Assembly (NCBI RefSeq): GCF_030649675.1
Contig: NZ_JAUTDR010000005.1
Location: forward strand, 1 to 64,000
Direction: 5' to 3'
Length of the DNA stretch: 64,000 bases
From: Haliea sp. E1-2-M8
Lineage (GTDB): Bacteria > Pseudomonadota > Gammaproteobacteria > Pseudomonadales > Halieaceae
Part shown: positions 8,270 through 16,913 of the stretch, piece by piece
Position numbering within the stretch: position 1 is the stretch's first letter
Layout of the letters: the number at the start of each line of letters is the position of its first letter
Position numbers and translations under genes: made by a program
Notes under the pieces: model-generated
The model's database searches: none
What the model was told of the DNA's origin: nothing
What the model saw: only the letters and a program-made list of their open reading frames with translations

Positions 8270-8877
8270 GAAACCGAGGCTGGCTGATTGTCATGCTAAC
8301 CATACTTGTTGTGGGGCCTGTCCCCGCAGTTGTGTTTGGTGACGAATCCCCCGCCGGCTTCATCTCCGGGTTGGCGCAGCGCTTGGCGAAGACCGGGCAG
8401 TTGGAGGGTACCTTCGAGCAAACCAGGTATATCAGCGTTCTCTCGATACCGCTACGCTCGTCCGGAACATTCACTTATCAGCGGGGAGAGGGCATTGTCT
8501 GGCGAACCCTCGAGCCCGTTGCAAGTGTTGTCCGTATCAGTCCTGACCAGGGTGTAGTCGTCGTGGATGACCGCAACAACCCGCAGCCTGTGCCCGCGTC
8601 GGAGTTGGTTGGCGTGATTTTTCTCGGGGTCTTCTCTGGTGACTTCAGTCGTCTCAACGACTACTTTCGCGTCGAACACGAGCAGGGAGTGACCGCCCGA
8701 GAGGGTGACCACTGGGAGTTGCGCCTGACTCCGTTGCGGAAACAGCTGGCTGAGCACCTACGATCCATTGCCATTGCGGGTACTCAACTGGTCGAGTCCA
8801 TTACGTTGCTGGAACCTAACGGTGATCGCACGGAGATTGTTTTCGAGACAACTGAATCTGGTGAGAAGTTCCACTGA
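8266..8877 (+). CDS. LolA-like outer membrane lipoprotein carrier
   Basis: A 203-residue secreted protein with a signal peptide (WLIVMLTILVVGPVPAVVFG, cut near residue 25) and a LolA-type fold region: GTFEQTRYISVLSIPLRSSGTF followed by a GEGIVWRTLEP strand. It probably shuttles the hydrophobic polyene lipid through the periplasm, as LolA does lipoproteins. The start is GTG inside the thioesterase stop. Its partner exporter, an MMPL protein, begins in its own stop codon, so the two are translationally coupled and act together. Confidence 0.85.
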   Translation: MRNRGWLIVMLTILVVGPVPAVVFGDESPAGFISGLAQRLAKTGQLEGTFEQTRYISVLSIPLRSSGTFTYQRGEGIVWRTLEPVASVVRISPDQGVVVVDDRNNPQPVPASELVGVIFLGVFSGDFSRLNDYFRVEHEQGVTAREGDHWELRLTPLRKQLAEHLRSIAIAGTQLVESITLLEPNGDRTEIVFETTESGEKFH

Positions 8878-11216
8878 TGGGGGCGATGTCCGCGCCCGTT
8901 ATGCACCGCTACCTGGTAGGCCTATGGCTGCTGGGGCTGCTGATTGGCGGGTTATACTGCGGCGAGCGTATTCTTCGAGGAGAAGTCTTCCAGAGCAATA
9001 TTCTCGGTCTGATTCCCGAGCGAGATGAAGGCGGCCAGAGTGTTTACTCTGGCGTCACCAAAAATTTCGAGAAGCGCTTTGTGGTTATGCTCAGTCACCC
9101 CGATCCCCATCAGGGTTCAGCTCTTGCCGTCGCACTGAAGGAGAAACTGGCCCAGCAGGACCTTGTCGATATGAATGGCGCCAGCGAATCATTGCTGGGG
9201 GAACTGCGAGACTTCTTCAAACCTTATCGCCACCAGCTGCTTGCGGTTGAGACGCGACAACGCCTTCTTGCCCAGAATCCGCAAGACCTCGCTGCTAGCG
9301 TTGTTACCGGCCTCTACAGTCCTGTTAGCGGCTTTCGCCTTTATCCCTTTGCCGATGATCCCTTCAACCTGGGTGGCGCCTGGTTTCAAGAAGTGTTTCC
9401 CGAGGCTGTGCGGTTTCGGGGCACGGAAATCCCCTCCCTGAGAGCGGAGGGGCGCATCTGGTACCTGATCGACGGGCAGGTCCGGGGCAGTCCCTTCGAT
9501 CTTGCCAGCCAACAGGCACTCAGCACCGTGCTGGATGATTTTCCCTCCCAATCAGGCACACAGATGGGTGATGCCGACTTGTTGTTTTCTGGTGTTATTT
9601 TTCATGCCACTGAAGCCGCGCGTCTTGCCCGCTCTGAAATATCTACCGTGGGCAGTGGTTCGCTATTGGGCATTCTCCTTCTGGTGATAGCGGTATTTCG
9701 CTCCCGTCGCGCGCTCGCCGCCATTGCCTTCACTCTGCTGAGCAGTGTGTTGATGGCGCTGACCATCTCCTTGTTGGTGTTTGACCGTGTGCATCTGGTC
9801 ACTCTGGCATTTGGCACAACACTGTTGGGCCTGGCTGTGGATTACTGCTTTCACTTCCTGATCAAGTACCGGGTCCATGGCGATGCCCTGGTGGCGGGTC
9901 GCCTGATCCGCAAGGGGCTGTTGATCAGTGCGGGTTCCAGCATTGCAGCGTATCTGGTCCAGCTAGTCTCTCCGTTTCCGGGCTTGCAGCAGCTGGCCGT
10001 GTTCCTGGTGGCGGGTCTGGTGGGAGCATGCAGCGCAGTGCTTGTCCTGACACTCTGCTTTCGGGAGCTGCCTTCGGCGAGCCTCTCCCCCTGGCTGATT
10101 TTTTTTTCCACAAGGGTGGAGCCTGCTTATTTGCGCCTCGGCGCCCGGCGCCTGCAGTTATGCTGCTCGCTGGCTGCAGTGCTTGCTCTGCTCGCAGGCT
10201 ATTTGTATTGGCTGGGTAGCAGCGATGATATCCGTCATCTCAATTCGTCAAGTCAGTCCCTACTGGACTCCGAGCGCAAGGTGCAGACCCTGCTGGGCGG
10301 GATCGATCCCCAGCGCTATTGGGTTGTGGCGGGGCAGGATCAGCAGCAGGTTCTGGAGCGCACCGAGAAGGTAGTGGCAGCTATTGACGACGACCGTGCC
10401 CCAACAGCGCGGTTGGCAGTCGCGGTTACGGCGATGGTGCCGTCGCTAGCAGCCCAGCGTGGCGACCATGCCCTGGTGGCCTCCAGGCTCTACGGTTCTG
10501 ACGGGGCGGTGACCGTGATGTGCGTCATGCTGCAATCCGATTGTAGCCAGTGGCAATCACTGCCTGGCGATGTCCTCGACGAACTTGAACCGTCCGGCGT
10601 TCCCGCCACTGTTGCCGCCCGGTTCCTGCCCGCTGCCCTGACAACCGAGAACCGCAGTATTGTCCTGCTGCGGCAGGGGGCGCTGCCTGCGCAACGGAAG
10701 CTTGAATCCATGGCAGAATTGCCCGGTGTAACCTATGTCGATCAGGTGCAAGTCTTGTCGGAAACCCTGAAGTCGTTTCGGATCGAGGTGACGATGTTGT
10801 TGGCGGCGTTCCTCGGGGTTTTCTCCCTGGCGTGCATATTTTTCTATGGCCGACGGGGCAGCGTGGTACTGGTTAGCGTGCTTGCTTCAATGTTTGTGAG
10901 TCTGGCATTGTCCGCAGCCGGTGGCGTTACCCTGTTCCATGTTCTCGCTCTGCTGCTGGTCTTGGGGCTGACTGTGGATGCCGCGGTTTTCTACCTGGAG
11001 CTCGGTCTGAACGGTGAAACATGGCTCGCCTCGACTCTGGCCTCGGCAACGTCCATTCTCGCCTTTGGCTTGCTGGCATTGAGCGACGTGCCCCTGCTAC
11101 ACCATTTTGGTAGTGTAGTGTTTTTTGGCCTGCTGGCAGCCTGGTTAATCACTCCGCTGATGTTTCAGCTTGCCAGAGGCGGGACTGTGCCTGCCTCTTT
11201 GGGATTAAAATCATGA
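8877..11216 (+). CDS. MMPL/RND-family exporter of the APE cluster
   Basis: A 779-residue inner membrane transporter with two similar halves. Each half has one membrane segment, a large periplasmic loop and then a block of membrane helices. The conserved acidic helices read GLAVDYCFHF (about residue 320) and GLTVDAAVFY (about 700), the proton-relay type aspartates of RND/MMPL transporters. It should use proton motive force to lift the polyene lipid from the inner membrane to the LolA-like carrier encoded just upstream. The start overlaps that gene's stop by one base; an ATG three codons later is also possible. Confidence 0.87.
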   Translation: MGAMSAPVMHRYLVGLWLLGLLIGGLYCGERILRGEVFQSNILGLIPERDEGGQSVYSGVTKNFEKRFVVMLSHPDPHQGSALAVALKEKLAQQDLVDMNGASESLLGELRDFFKPYRHQLLAVETRQRLLAQNPQDLAASVVTGLYSPVSGFRLYPFADDPFNLGGAWFQEVFPEAVRFRGTEIPSLRAEGRIWYLIDGQVRGSPFDLASQQALSTVLDDFPSQSGTQMGDADLLFSGVIFHATEAARLARSEISTVGSGSLLGILLLVIAVFRSRRALAAIAFTLLSSVLMALTISLLVFDRVHLVTLAFGTTLLGLAVDYCFHFLIKYRVHGDALVAGRLIRKGLLISAGSSIAAYLVQLVSPFPGLQQLAVFLVAGLVGACSAVLVLTLCFRELPSASLSPWLIFFSTRVEPAYLRLGARRLQLCCSLAAVLALLAGYLYWLGSSDDIRHLNSSSQSLLDSERKVQTLLGGIDPQRYWVVAGQDQQQVLERTEKVVAAIDDDRAPTARLAVAVTAMVPSLAAQRGDHALVASRLYGSDGAVTVMCVMLQSDCSQWQSLPGDVLDELEPSGVPATVAARFLPAALTTENRSIVLLRQGALPAQRKLESMAELPGVTYVDQVQVLSETLKSFRIEVTMLLAAFLGVFSLACIFFYGRRGSVVLVSVLASMFVSLALSAAGGVTLFHVLALLLVLGLTVDAAVFYLELGLNGETWLASTLASATSILAFGLLALSDVPLLHHFGSVVFFGLLAAWLITPLMFQLARGGTVPASLGLKS

Positions 11217-11229
11217 CAGGAAAGATATC

Positions 11230-12510
11230 GTGATCGAAACAACCGATGTGGCCATTATCGGTGCCGGTCCCTCGGGCACCATCGCCGCGGCTCTGCTGCG
11301 TAAGGAGGGCAGGCGAGTTGTGGTGTTGGAGAAAACCCACTTTCCGCGTTTCTCCATCGGCGAAAGCCTGTTGCCACAATGTATGGAGTTTATCGCCGAA
11401 GCGGGAATGCTGGACGCGGTCAACAACGCCGGTTTCCAGTACAAGAACGGTGCGGCCTTTGCGCGCGACGGTCTCAAGGCTGCCTTTGATTTCCGCGACA
11501 AGTTCAGTGTTGGTATGGGGACGACCTTTCAGGTACAGCGCGCCAGCTTTGACCATTTGCTGGCGGAGGAGGCAGCTAAAATGGGCGCCGATATCCGCTT
11601 TGGGCACTGCATCGAGGCCTTCGCTTATGATGAGTCGGATCGGCCCCTGCTGACATTTGCCGACAGTGAGGGCCAACGCCATCAATTGAGTGCCGGGTTT
11701 GTTCTCGACGCATCCGGTTTTGGTCGTGTATTGCCGCGCTTGCTGGATTTGGAGCTGCCATCGGATTTTCCCCTGCGAATGTCGCTGTTTACTCATATCG
11801 AGGATAACATCAGCGATTCCCGGCACGATCGTGATAAAATCCTGATCGTGGTACATCCAAATCTCGATGACGTGTGGTATTGGCTGATACCTTTCAACAA
11901 CGGTCGCTGCTCTCTCGGTGTTGTGGCTCCCAAGGGTTTTTTCGATAACGAAGTCGGTGCTCCCGAACAATTGCTGCGCGAGGCGGTCGATGCCAGCCCC
12001 GACCTAGTGCAGCTGCTGGTCGATGCCCGTTTCGATACTCCCGTGAGCCAGATTGGCGGCTATGCCTGCAACGTAAAGTCCCTCTGGGGTAAAGGCTACG
12101 CACTGCTGGGCAATGCCGGGGAATTCCTCGATCCTGTGTTCTCCTCCGGCGTAACAATTGCGATGAAGTCCGCAAGCCTGGCAGCACCGCTGGCAAGCCG
12201 AAGCCTGGATGGGGAAAATATCGACTGGGAGAGCGAATACGCCCAGCCCCTGCGCCTGGGCGTAGATACCTTCAGGACCTACGTCAGGTCGTGGTACGAC
12301 GGAAGTTTTCAGAAGGTAATTTTTTCACAGGGTCAGCAAACTCAAGTGCGGGCCATGATCTCCTCAATCCTGGCCGGGTATGCCTGGGATACGGATAACC
12401 CCTTTGTGCGGGAATCGCAGCGGCGACTGAAGACTCTGATAGAGCTCTGTGATGGAGCAGCGCCTTCAGGTGAGACAAGGTCCTTCGGCGAAGTCGGGCC
12501 ATGCTGCTGA
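11230..12510 (+). CDS. Flavin-dependent halogenase-like oxidoreductase
   Basis: A 426-residue FAD protein. GAGPSG (11-16) binds the dinucleotide; FPRFSIGESLLP (38-49) and FQYKNGAAF with Lys72 match the flavin-dependent halogenase family; WYWLIP (about 216-221) fits the WxWxIP motif; DPVFSSGV is near residue 302. Halogenases acting on phenols or pyrroles held on carrier proteins have a similar DPVFSSG segment in place of the tryptophan-halogenase EPLES. A halogenating role is therefore possible, but related proteins in aryl polyene and flexirubin loci are of unknown function and may be plain monooxygenases. GTG start after AGGAAAG; it overlaps the next gene by 10 bases. Confidence 0.75.
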   Translation: MIETTDVAIIGAGPSGTIAAALLRKEGRRVVVLEKTHFPRFSIGESLLPQCMEFIAEAGMLDAVNNAGFQYKNGAAFARDGLKAAFDFRDKFSVGMGTTFQVQRASFDHLLAEEAAKMGADIRFGHCIEAFAYDESDRPLLTFADSEGQRHQLSAGFVLDASGFGRVLPRLLDLELPSDFPLRMSLFTHIEDNISDSRHDRDKILIVVHPNLDDVWYWLIPFNNGRCSLGVVAPKGFFDNEVGAPEQLLREAVDASPDLVQLLVDARFDTPVSQIGGYACNVKSLWGKGYALLGNAGEFLDPVFSSGVTIAMKSASLAAPLASRSLDGENIDWESEYAQPLRLGVDTFRTYVRSWYDGSFQKVIFSQGQQTQVRAMISSILAGYAWDTDNPFVRESQRRLKTLIELCDGAAPSGETRSFGEVGPCC

Positions 12511-13040
12511 GGTCGACTCTGGCGGTCATATTGCTTGCCCTTGGCGCCTGTGCCAGCCTGCACGGGGCGCGGCTGGAACAACTGCCGCTGCCGGCGGCCA
12601 GCCAGCTGCCTTGCTGCTGGCAGGCGGAAGAAAAGGTCGAGATTTCGGTGCCTGGCCGGGATTTACTCTTGACTGCGGCGGTTGCCGTGCAGGAGGACAC
12701 CTTGACCGTGGTGGTTTTTGATCCGATCGGGCGTCGCATGGCTACGCTAATTCACACCGAAGGCGAGCCGCAGGTTCTGGCGCCACCAGACTGGCCTCCG
12801 GAATTGTCGCGCCAGCTACTGATTGGCCTGTATCTTCATCACTTGAACCCGGACCAGTGGGTCTTTTCAGAGGAGGGTTGGACCATCGCCAGTGACCCCG
12901 GTCTCAGGACCCTCAGCTACCATCAGCGGCAACTGGTCAAGCTTCAGTACTCGGCACATGATCTTGCTGAACGCACCCTGCTTTTTAATGGGCATAGCCT
13001 AAGTGTACGGCTCACAACTTTGTCTAGGGCTGATCTGTGA
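12501..13040 (+). CDS. DUF3261 lipoprotein
   Basis: A 179-residue lipoprotein. The signal peptide ends in the lipobox LGAC (Cys17). The rest matches the DUF3261 proteins found in aryl polyene loci, with the motif LIGLYLHHLNP and a beta-rich C-terminus. It probably sits in the outer membrane; a part in inserting the polyene lipid next to the LolA-like carrier is an inference, analogous to LolB. It overlaps both neighbours (10 bases before, GTGA after). Confidence 0.75.
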   Translation: MLLRSTLAVILLALGACASLHGARLEQLPLPAASQLPCCWQAEEKVEISVPGRDLLLTAAVAVQEDTLTVVVFDPIGRRMATLIHTEGEPQVLAPPDWPPELSRQLLIGLYLHHLNPDQWVFSEEGWTIASDPGLRTLSYHQRQLVKLQYSAHDLAERTLLFNGHSLSVRLTTLSRADL

Positions 13041-14236
13041 GCAGTGTAACACCTGTGTTCCTCAACCACGCCGGGGCCATCTGCTCCCTGGGGGCTGACC
13101 TGGCGAGCGTCGAAGACAATCTTTTTCCCTCCGAGCAGCTGACTCCCGGGTCGGAAGGGAACTTTCTGACACTTTCGGATGCCTGGTCACCAGGACGCAC
13201 ATTGCCGCTTGGGCTGGTGACTGGTCATTTGCCTTCAACTGTCATCGCGGCTGAAAATACCCGCAACAACCGCCTGCTGGCAGCATCCCTGTCCCCGTTA
13301 TATGGAGTGGTGGAGGGCCTTAAGTCGCGCCACGGGCGCCACCGTATTGGTATAGTGGTGGGTACCAGCACCTCTGGCATTGCTGAGGGCGAGGCGGCGC
13401 TGACCTGTGACAGTGCGGGCGCGCGACTGGTGCCGGGTTACCGTTACACCAGCCAGGAATTGTCTGCCCCGACTCGGTTCCTGGCCCGCTGCCTGGATGT
13501 CAGCGGGCCCTGCTGGACCCAGTCGTCGGCCTGTACTTCAGGTGCCAAGGCTCTTGCTTCGGCGGCGCGCTTACTCCGACTCGGAGTTTGTGACGCGGTC
13601 GTTGCTGCGGGAGTGGACAGTCTTTGTCATATGACCGTGGCTGGATTTTCCTCTCTGCTGGTCACCGCTGAGAGCCATTGCAACCCGTTCAGCCGCAATC
13701 GCTGCGGGATTAATATCGGTGAGGCCTCTGCCGTGTTCGTGCTGAGCCGGGAGCCCGGGCCAGTTCGGCTTGCCGGTGTAGGTGAAAGCTCCGATGCATA
13801 CCATATTTCCTCTCCGGATCCAGAAGGCAAGGGCGCGGCAGCAGCCATGCTCCAGGCCTTGAGCATGGCGCAAACAGATCCGGCCCAGATCGATTACGTC
13901 AACCTGCACGGTACTGCCACGCCCCAGAATGACGCCATGGAAGCTCTGGCGGTGAACCGGGTATTCGGACCTGATGTGCCCTGCGGTTCCACCAAGCCCC
14001 TGACCGGCCACACGCTGGCGGCGGCGGGTGCCATTGAAGCGCTAGTGTGCTGGCTACTGCTGCAACGCGACGACAATCGGTTGCCTCCCCATCTCTGGGA
14101 TGGCGAGGTGGACCCGGATCTAGCCGCACTGAACGGGCTTGCACGCAGTAATGGTGTCGCCCCGGCACGTATGGTGATGAGCAACTCCTTTGCCTTTGGT
14201 GGTAACAATCTGTCGCTAGTCCTCAGCCGGGAATAA
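13037..14236 (+). CDS. apeO: Beta-ketoacyl-ACP synthase ApeO
   Basis: A 399-residue type II ketosynthase with a full catalytic triad: the cysteine in SSACTSGAK (about 167), histidine in NLHGTATPQN (about 290) and histidine in KPLTGHTLAAAG (about 323). It condenses malonyl-ACP with the growing aryl polyene, most likely as a heterodimer with ApeC at the start of the operon. GTG start inside the stop of the DUF3261 gene. The dehydratase gene follows after two bases. Confidence 0.9.
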   Translation: MSSVTPVFLNHAGAICSLGADLASVEDNLFPSEQLTPGSEGNFLTLSDAWSPGRTLPLGLVTGHLPSTVIAAENTRNNRLLAASLSPLYGVVEGLKSRHGRHRIGIVVGTSTSGIAEGEAALTCDSAGARLVPGYRYTSQELSAPTRFLARCLDVSGPCWTQSSACTSGAKALASAARLLRLGVCDAVVAAGVDSLCHMTVAGFSSLLVTAESHCNPFSRNRCGINIGEASAVFVLSREPGPVRLAGVGESSDAYHISSPDPEGKGAAAAMLQALSMAQTDPAQIDYVNLHGTATPQNDAMEALAVNRVFGPDVPCGSTKPLTGHTLAAAGAIEALVCWLLLQRDDNRLPPHLWDGEVDPDLAALNGLARSNGVAPARMVMSNSFAFGGNNLSLVLSRE

Positions 14237-14238
14237 TC

Positions 14239-14718
14239 ATGGAAGATACGTCACCCAACAGAAATTCCTGTCCCAAGGCTCTGCCGATCCGCGACCTGCT
14301 CCCCCACGATCATCCGATGATATTGCTTGACCGAGTCGACTCGTGCCGGGAGCACGGCCTAACTGCCTGCGTCTACATCGGTGCCGACTCCCTTTTCGTT
14401 CAGCCACAAGGTGTGCCCTCCTGGGTGGGGCTTGAGTACATGGGGCAGGCCATCGCCGCCCATGCCGGTGTTTGCGCCCGTCGCGACGGCCACCCGGTGC
14501 GCATTGGCTTCCTGGTCAGCACCCGCCGCTACGATCCCGCTTGCAGCTATTTCCCCATCGGTGCGACACTGCACATCGCCGTAGATGCAGTGACCTATAA
14601 CAGTACCGGCTTGCAGGTGTTTGAATGCACCATCAGCGGCCCGGATGTAATCGTTACCGCCAATCTGAATGTATTTATGCCGGAGAATGTCGAGAAATTC
14701 ATGCTGGAGAACTTGTGA
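14239..14718 (+). CDS. apeP: 3-hydroxyacyl-ACP dehydratase ApeP
   Basis: A 159-residue hotdog protein of the COG4706 group, recognised by LLPHDHPMILLDRV (about 21-34) with the conserved His, and GLEYMGQAIAAHAG with the conserved Glu/Gln helix. It removes water from the 3-hydroxyacyl-ACP after ketoreduction, leaving the conjugated double bond. The window also encodes a second dehydratase as the C-terminal domain of the ApeH fusion. Its stop overlaps the apeQ ATG. Confidence 0.88.
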   Translation: MEDTSPNRNSCPKALPIRDLLPHDHPMILLDRVDSCREHGLTACVYIGADSLFVQPQGVPSWVGLEYMGQAIAAHAGVCARRDGHPVRIGFLVSTRRYDPACSYFPIGATLHIAVDAVTYNSTGLQVFECTISGPDVIVTANLNVFMPENVEKFMLENL

Positions 14719-15452
14719 TGAGCGGTACTGTTCTGGTAACCGGCTCAAGCCGCGGCATCGGCAGGGCTATCGCTCTCGACCTGGCCCGCGCTGGCTACCC
14801 GGTGTTGCTGCACTACCGCAGCCAACGGGATGAGGCAGAAGCCGTGGCGCGAGAAATCGACGCACTCGACGACCGCTCCGGCCCAACCCGTATCCTCCAG
14901 TTTGATGTGGCCGACCGGGAGCAGTGCCGCGAGGTGCTGGAAGCCGATATTGAAGTCCACGGCGCCTATTACGGCGTGGTGTGCAACGCCGGGATTGTCC
15001 GCGACGGGGCCTTTCCAGCACTGACCGGCGACGATTGGGACTCAGTGATCCACACCAATCTCGACGCGTTTTACAATGTACTACAACCCTTGGTCATGCC
15101 CATGGTGCGGCGCCGACAATCAGGGCGCATCGTCACGCTTGCCTCGGTGTCCGGATTGATGGGCAACCGCGGCCAGACTAACTACAGCGCCGCTAAGGCG
15201 GGTGTTATCGGCGCCAGCAAATCCCTCGCTATCGAACTAGCAAAACGTGACATTACTGTGAATTGTGTGGCACCCGGTCTGATTGAAACAGACATGAGCG
15301 CTGCAGCAATATCCCCCGAGGCGCTGGCGATGATCCCCGCGCGGCGTACCGGGAAACCCGCTGAAGTCGCCGCCCTGGTCCGTTTTCTACTGTCGCCGGA
15401 TGCCGCCTACATTACTCGCCAGGTGATTTCCGTCAACGGAGGCATGTGCTAA
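14718..15452 (+). CDS. apeQ: 3-ketoacyl-ACP reductase ApeQ (FabG-like)
   Basis: A 244-residue short-chain dehydrogenase. VTGSSRGIGRA (cofactor-binding TGxxxGIG, about 7-17), CNAGI (about 89), and the Ser-Tyr-Lys triad in LASVSGLMGN and YSAAKAG are all present. It reduces the 3-keto group of each elongation round, using NADPH by family precedent. The ATG at 14718 overlaps the apeP stop and is preferred to upstream in-frame codons that lie within apeP. Confidence 0.92.
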   Translation: MSGTVLVTGSSRGIGRAIALDLARAGYPVLLHYRSQRDEAEAVAREIDALDDRSGPTRILQFDVADREQCREVLEADIEVHGAYYGVVCNAGIVRDGAFPALTGDDWDSVIHTNLDAFYNVLQPLVMPMVRRRQSGRIVTLASVSGLMGNRGQTNYSAAKAGVIGASKSLAIELAKRDITVNCVAPGLIETDMSAAAISPEALAMIPARRTGKPAEVAALVRFLLSPDAAYITRQVISVNGGMC

Positions 15453-16684
15453 TGAAACGGGTTGTCATCACCGGGATGGGGGGCCTGTCACCGATCGGCT
15501 CAGACTGGCACACCATCGAACAGAATTTGCGGATGGGCGCTACCGGTATTCGCTTTATGGATGACTGGAAGAAATACACTGAACTCAATACCCGTCTGGG
15601 CGCCCCGGTAGCGGGTTTCGACCGGCCGGCACATTACCCGCGCAAGATGGTGCGCAGCATGGGGCGGGTTGCCCTGATGAGCACCCGGGCGAGCGAGTTG
15701 GCCTTACAAGCTGCGGGATTGCTGGATGATCCCTGCATCAAGGATGGGCGCATGGGTGTCAGCTACGGCTCTTCAACCGGCAGCCCCGACGCGGTCCTCG
15801 ATTTTGGCAATATGCTTCTCAACCACGCCAGCGCCGGCATCAACGCCAACTCTTATCTAAAAATGATGAGCCATACGGCGGCGGTGAATATTGGGGTTTT
15901 CTTTGGCCTCAGGGGCCGGATTATCCCCACCTCCAGCGCTTGCACTTCCGGCAGCCAGGGTATTGGCTACGCCTATGAAGCGATCAAGTACGGTCACCAG
16001 GCACTTATGATTGCCGGTGGAGCCGAGGAGCTTTGTGCCACAGAGGCGGCTGTGTTCGACACACTCTACGCTACCAGTACCCGCAACGCTGAGCCGCAGC
16101 TGACACCGCGTCCCTTCGACCGCGACCGCGACGGACTGGTGATTGGTGAGGGTGCCTGTTCACTGATTCTCGAAGAACGTGAGCACGCCTTGGCCCGGGG
16201 TGCTAACATTCGGGCAGAAATCGTTGGTTTTGCCACCAACTCCGACGGCAGTCATGTCACTCAGCCCGAAGCTGAAACCATGTATCGGGCCATGGAGTTG
16301 GCGCTGGAGAATGCCGGCCTACCTCCAACCCGGGTCGGCTATATCAGCGCACACGGCACCGCCACTGATCGCGGCGATGTAGCCGAAAGCCACGCGACCT
16401 ACCGCCTGTTCGGTGGTAACACCCCGGTCAGTGCGCTGAAAAGCTATACCGGCCACACGCTCGGCGCCTGCGGGGCGCTGGAAGCCATGGTCGCGGTCGA
16501 GATGATGAACAGGGGTTGGTTCCACGCCACCGCTAATCTCGACAACCCGGACCCTGCCTGCGCTCCCTTGGATTACCTGACCCGAGAGGGGCGCAATATC
16601 GATACCGACTGTGTAATGAGCAATAATTTTGCGTTTGGTGGCATCAACACATCCCTATTGTTCGTTCGTCCTGAACAGGGCTGA
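15452..16684 (+). CDS. apeR: Beta-ketoacyl-ACP synthase ApeR
   Basis: A 410-residue FabF-like ketosynthase. Catalytic residues are in TSSACTSGSQG (Cys about 165), SAHGTATDRGD and KSYTGHTLGAC. In the characterised pathway ApeR acts as a homodimer, separate from ApeO-ApeC, and is proposed to start chain extension. Its ATG overlaps the apeQ stop (TAATG). It is the last tightly coupled gene of the operon; 229 bases of more AT-rich DNA follow. Confidence 0.9.
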   Translation: MKRVVITGMGGLSPIGSDWHTIEQNLRMGATGIRFMDDWKKYTELNTRLGAPVAGFDRPAHYPRKMVRSMGRVALMSTRASELALQAAGLLDDPCIKDGRMGVSYGSSTGSPDAVLDFGNMLLNHASAGINANSYLKMMSHTAAVNIGVFFGLRGRIIPTSSACTSGSQGIGYAYEAIKYGHQALMIAGGAEELCATEAAVFDTLYATSTRNAEPQLTPRPFDRDRDGLVIGEGACSLILEEREHALARGANIRAEIVGFATNSDGSHVTQPEAETMYRAMELALENAGLPPTRVGYISAHGTATDRGDVAESHATYRLFGGNTPVSALKSYTGHTLGACGALEAMVAVEMMNRGWFHATANLDNPDPACAPLDYLTREGRNIDTDCVMSNNFAFGGINTSLLFVRPEQG

Positions 16685-16913
16685 GTCATAGACCACCTAG
16701 GATGGGCTGGCCACGGTTGGGAGGATAAAAACACTTGGAGCGTCCGCACCCCAGACCGCGCGCGACCTCTCGGCGTATAGAAAAGATAGGAACCAAATTT
16801 TGCTGCTACAAGCCGTGCTATAAGGCTTTGTCCCGAGAAATATTGGCTAGCAAAACGGGTAAATTTTGCGGCAAAAGGAATTTCACCCCTAAGACGAGTT
16901 TTATAGCCAAATC
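16685..16913. other. Gap between apeR and the methyltransferase
   Basis: No gene is seen. Base composition changes here from GC-rich to AT-rich. A hairpin with one bulge (ACAAGCC with GGCTTTGT, about 16808-16831) lies in the middle but lacks a T-tract. A separate promoter for the methyltransferase is likely but I cannot define one. Confidence 0.5.
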
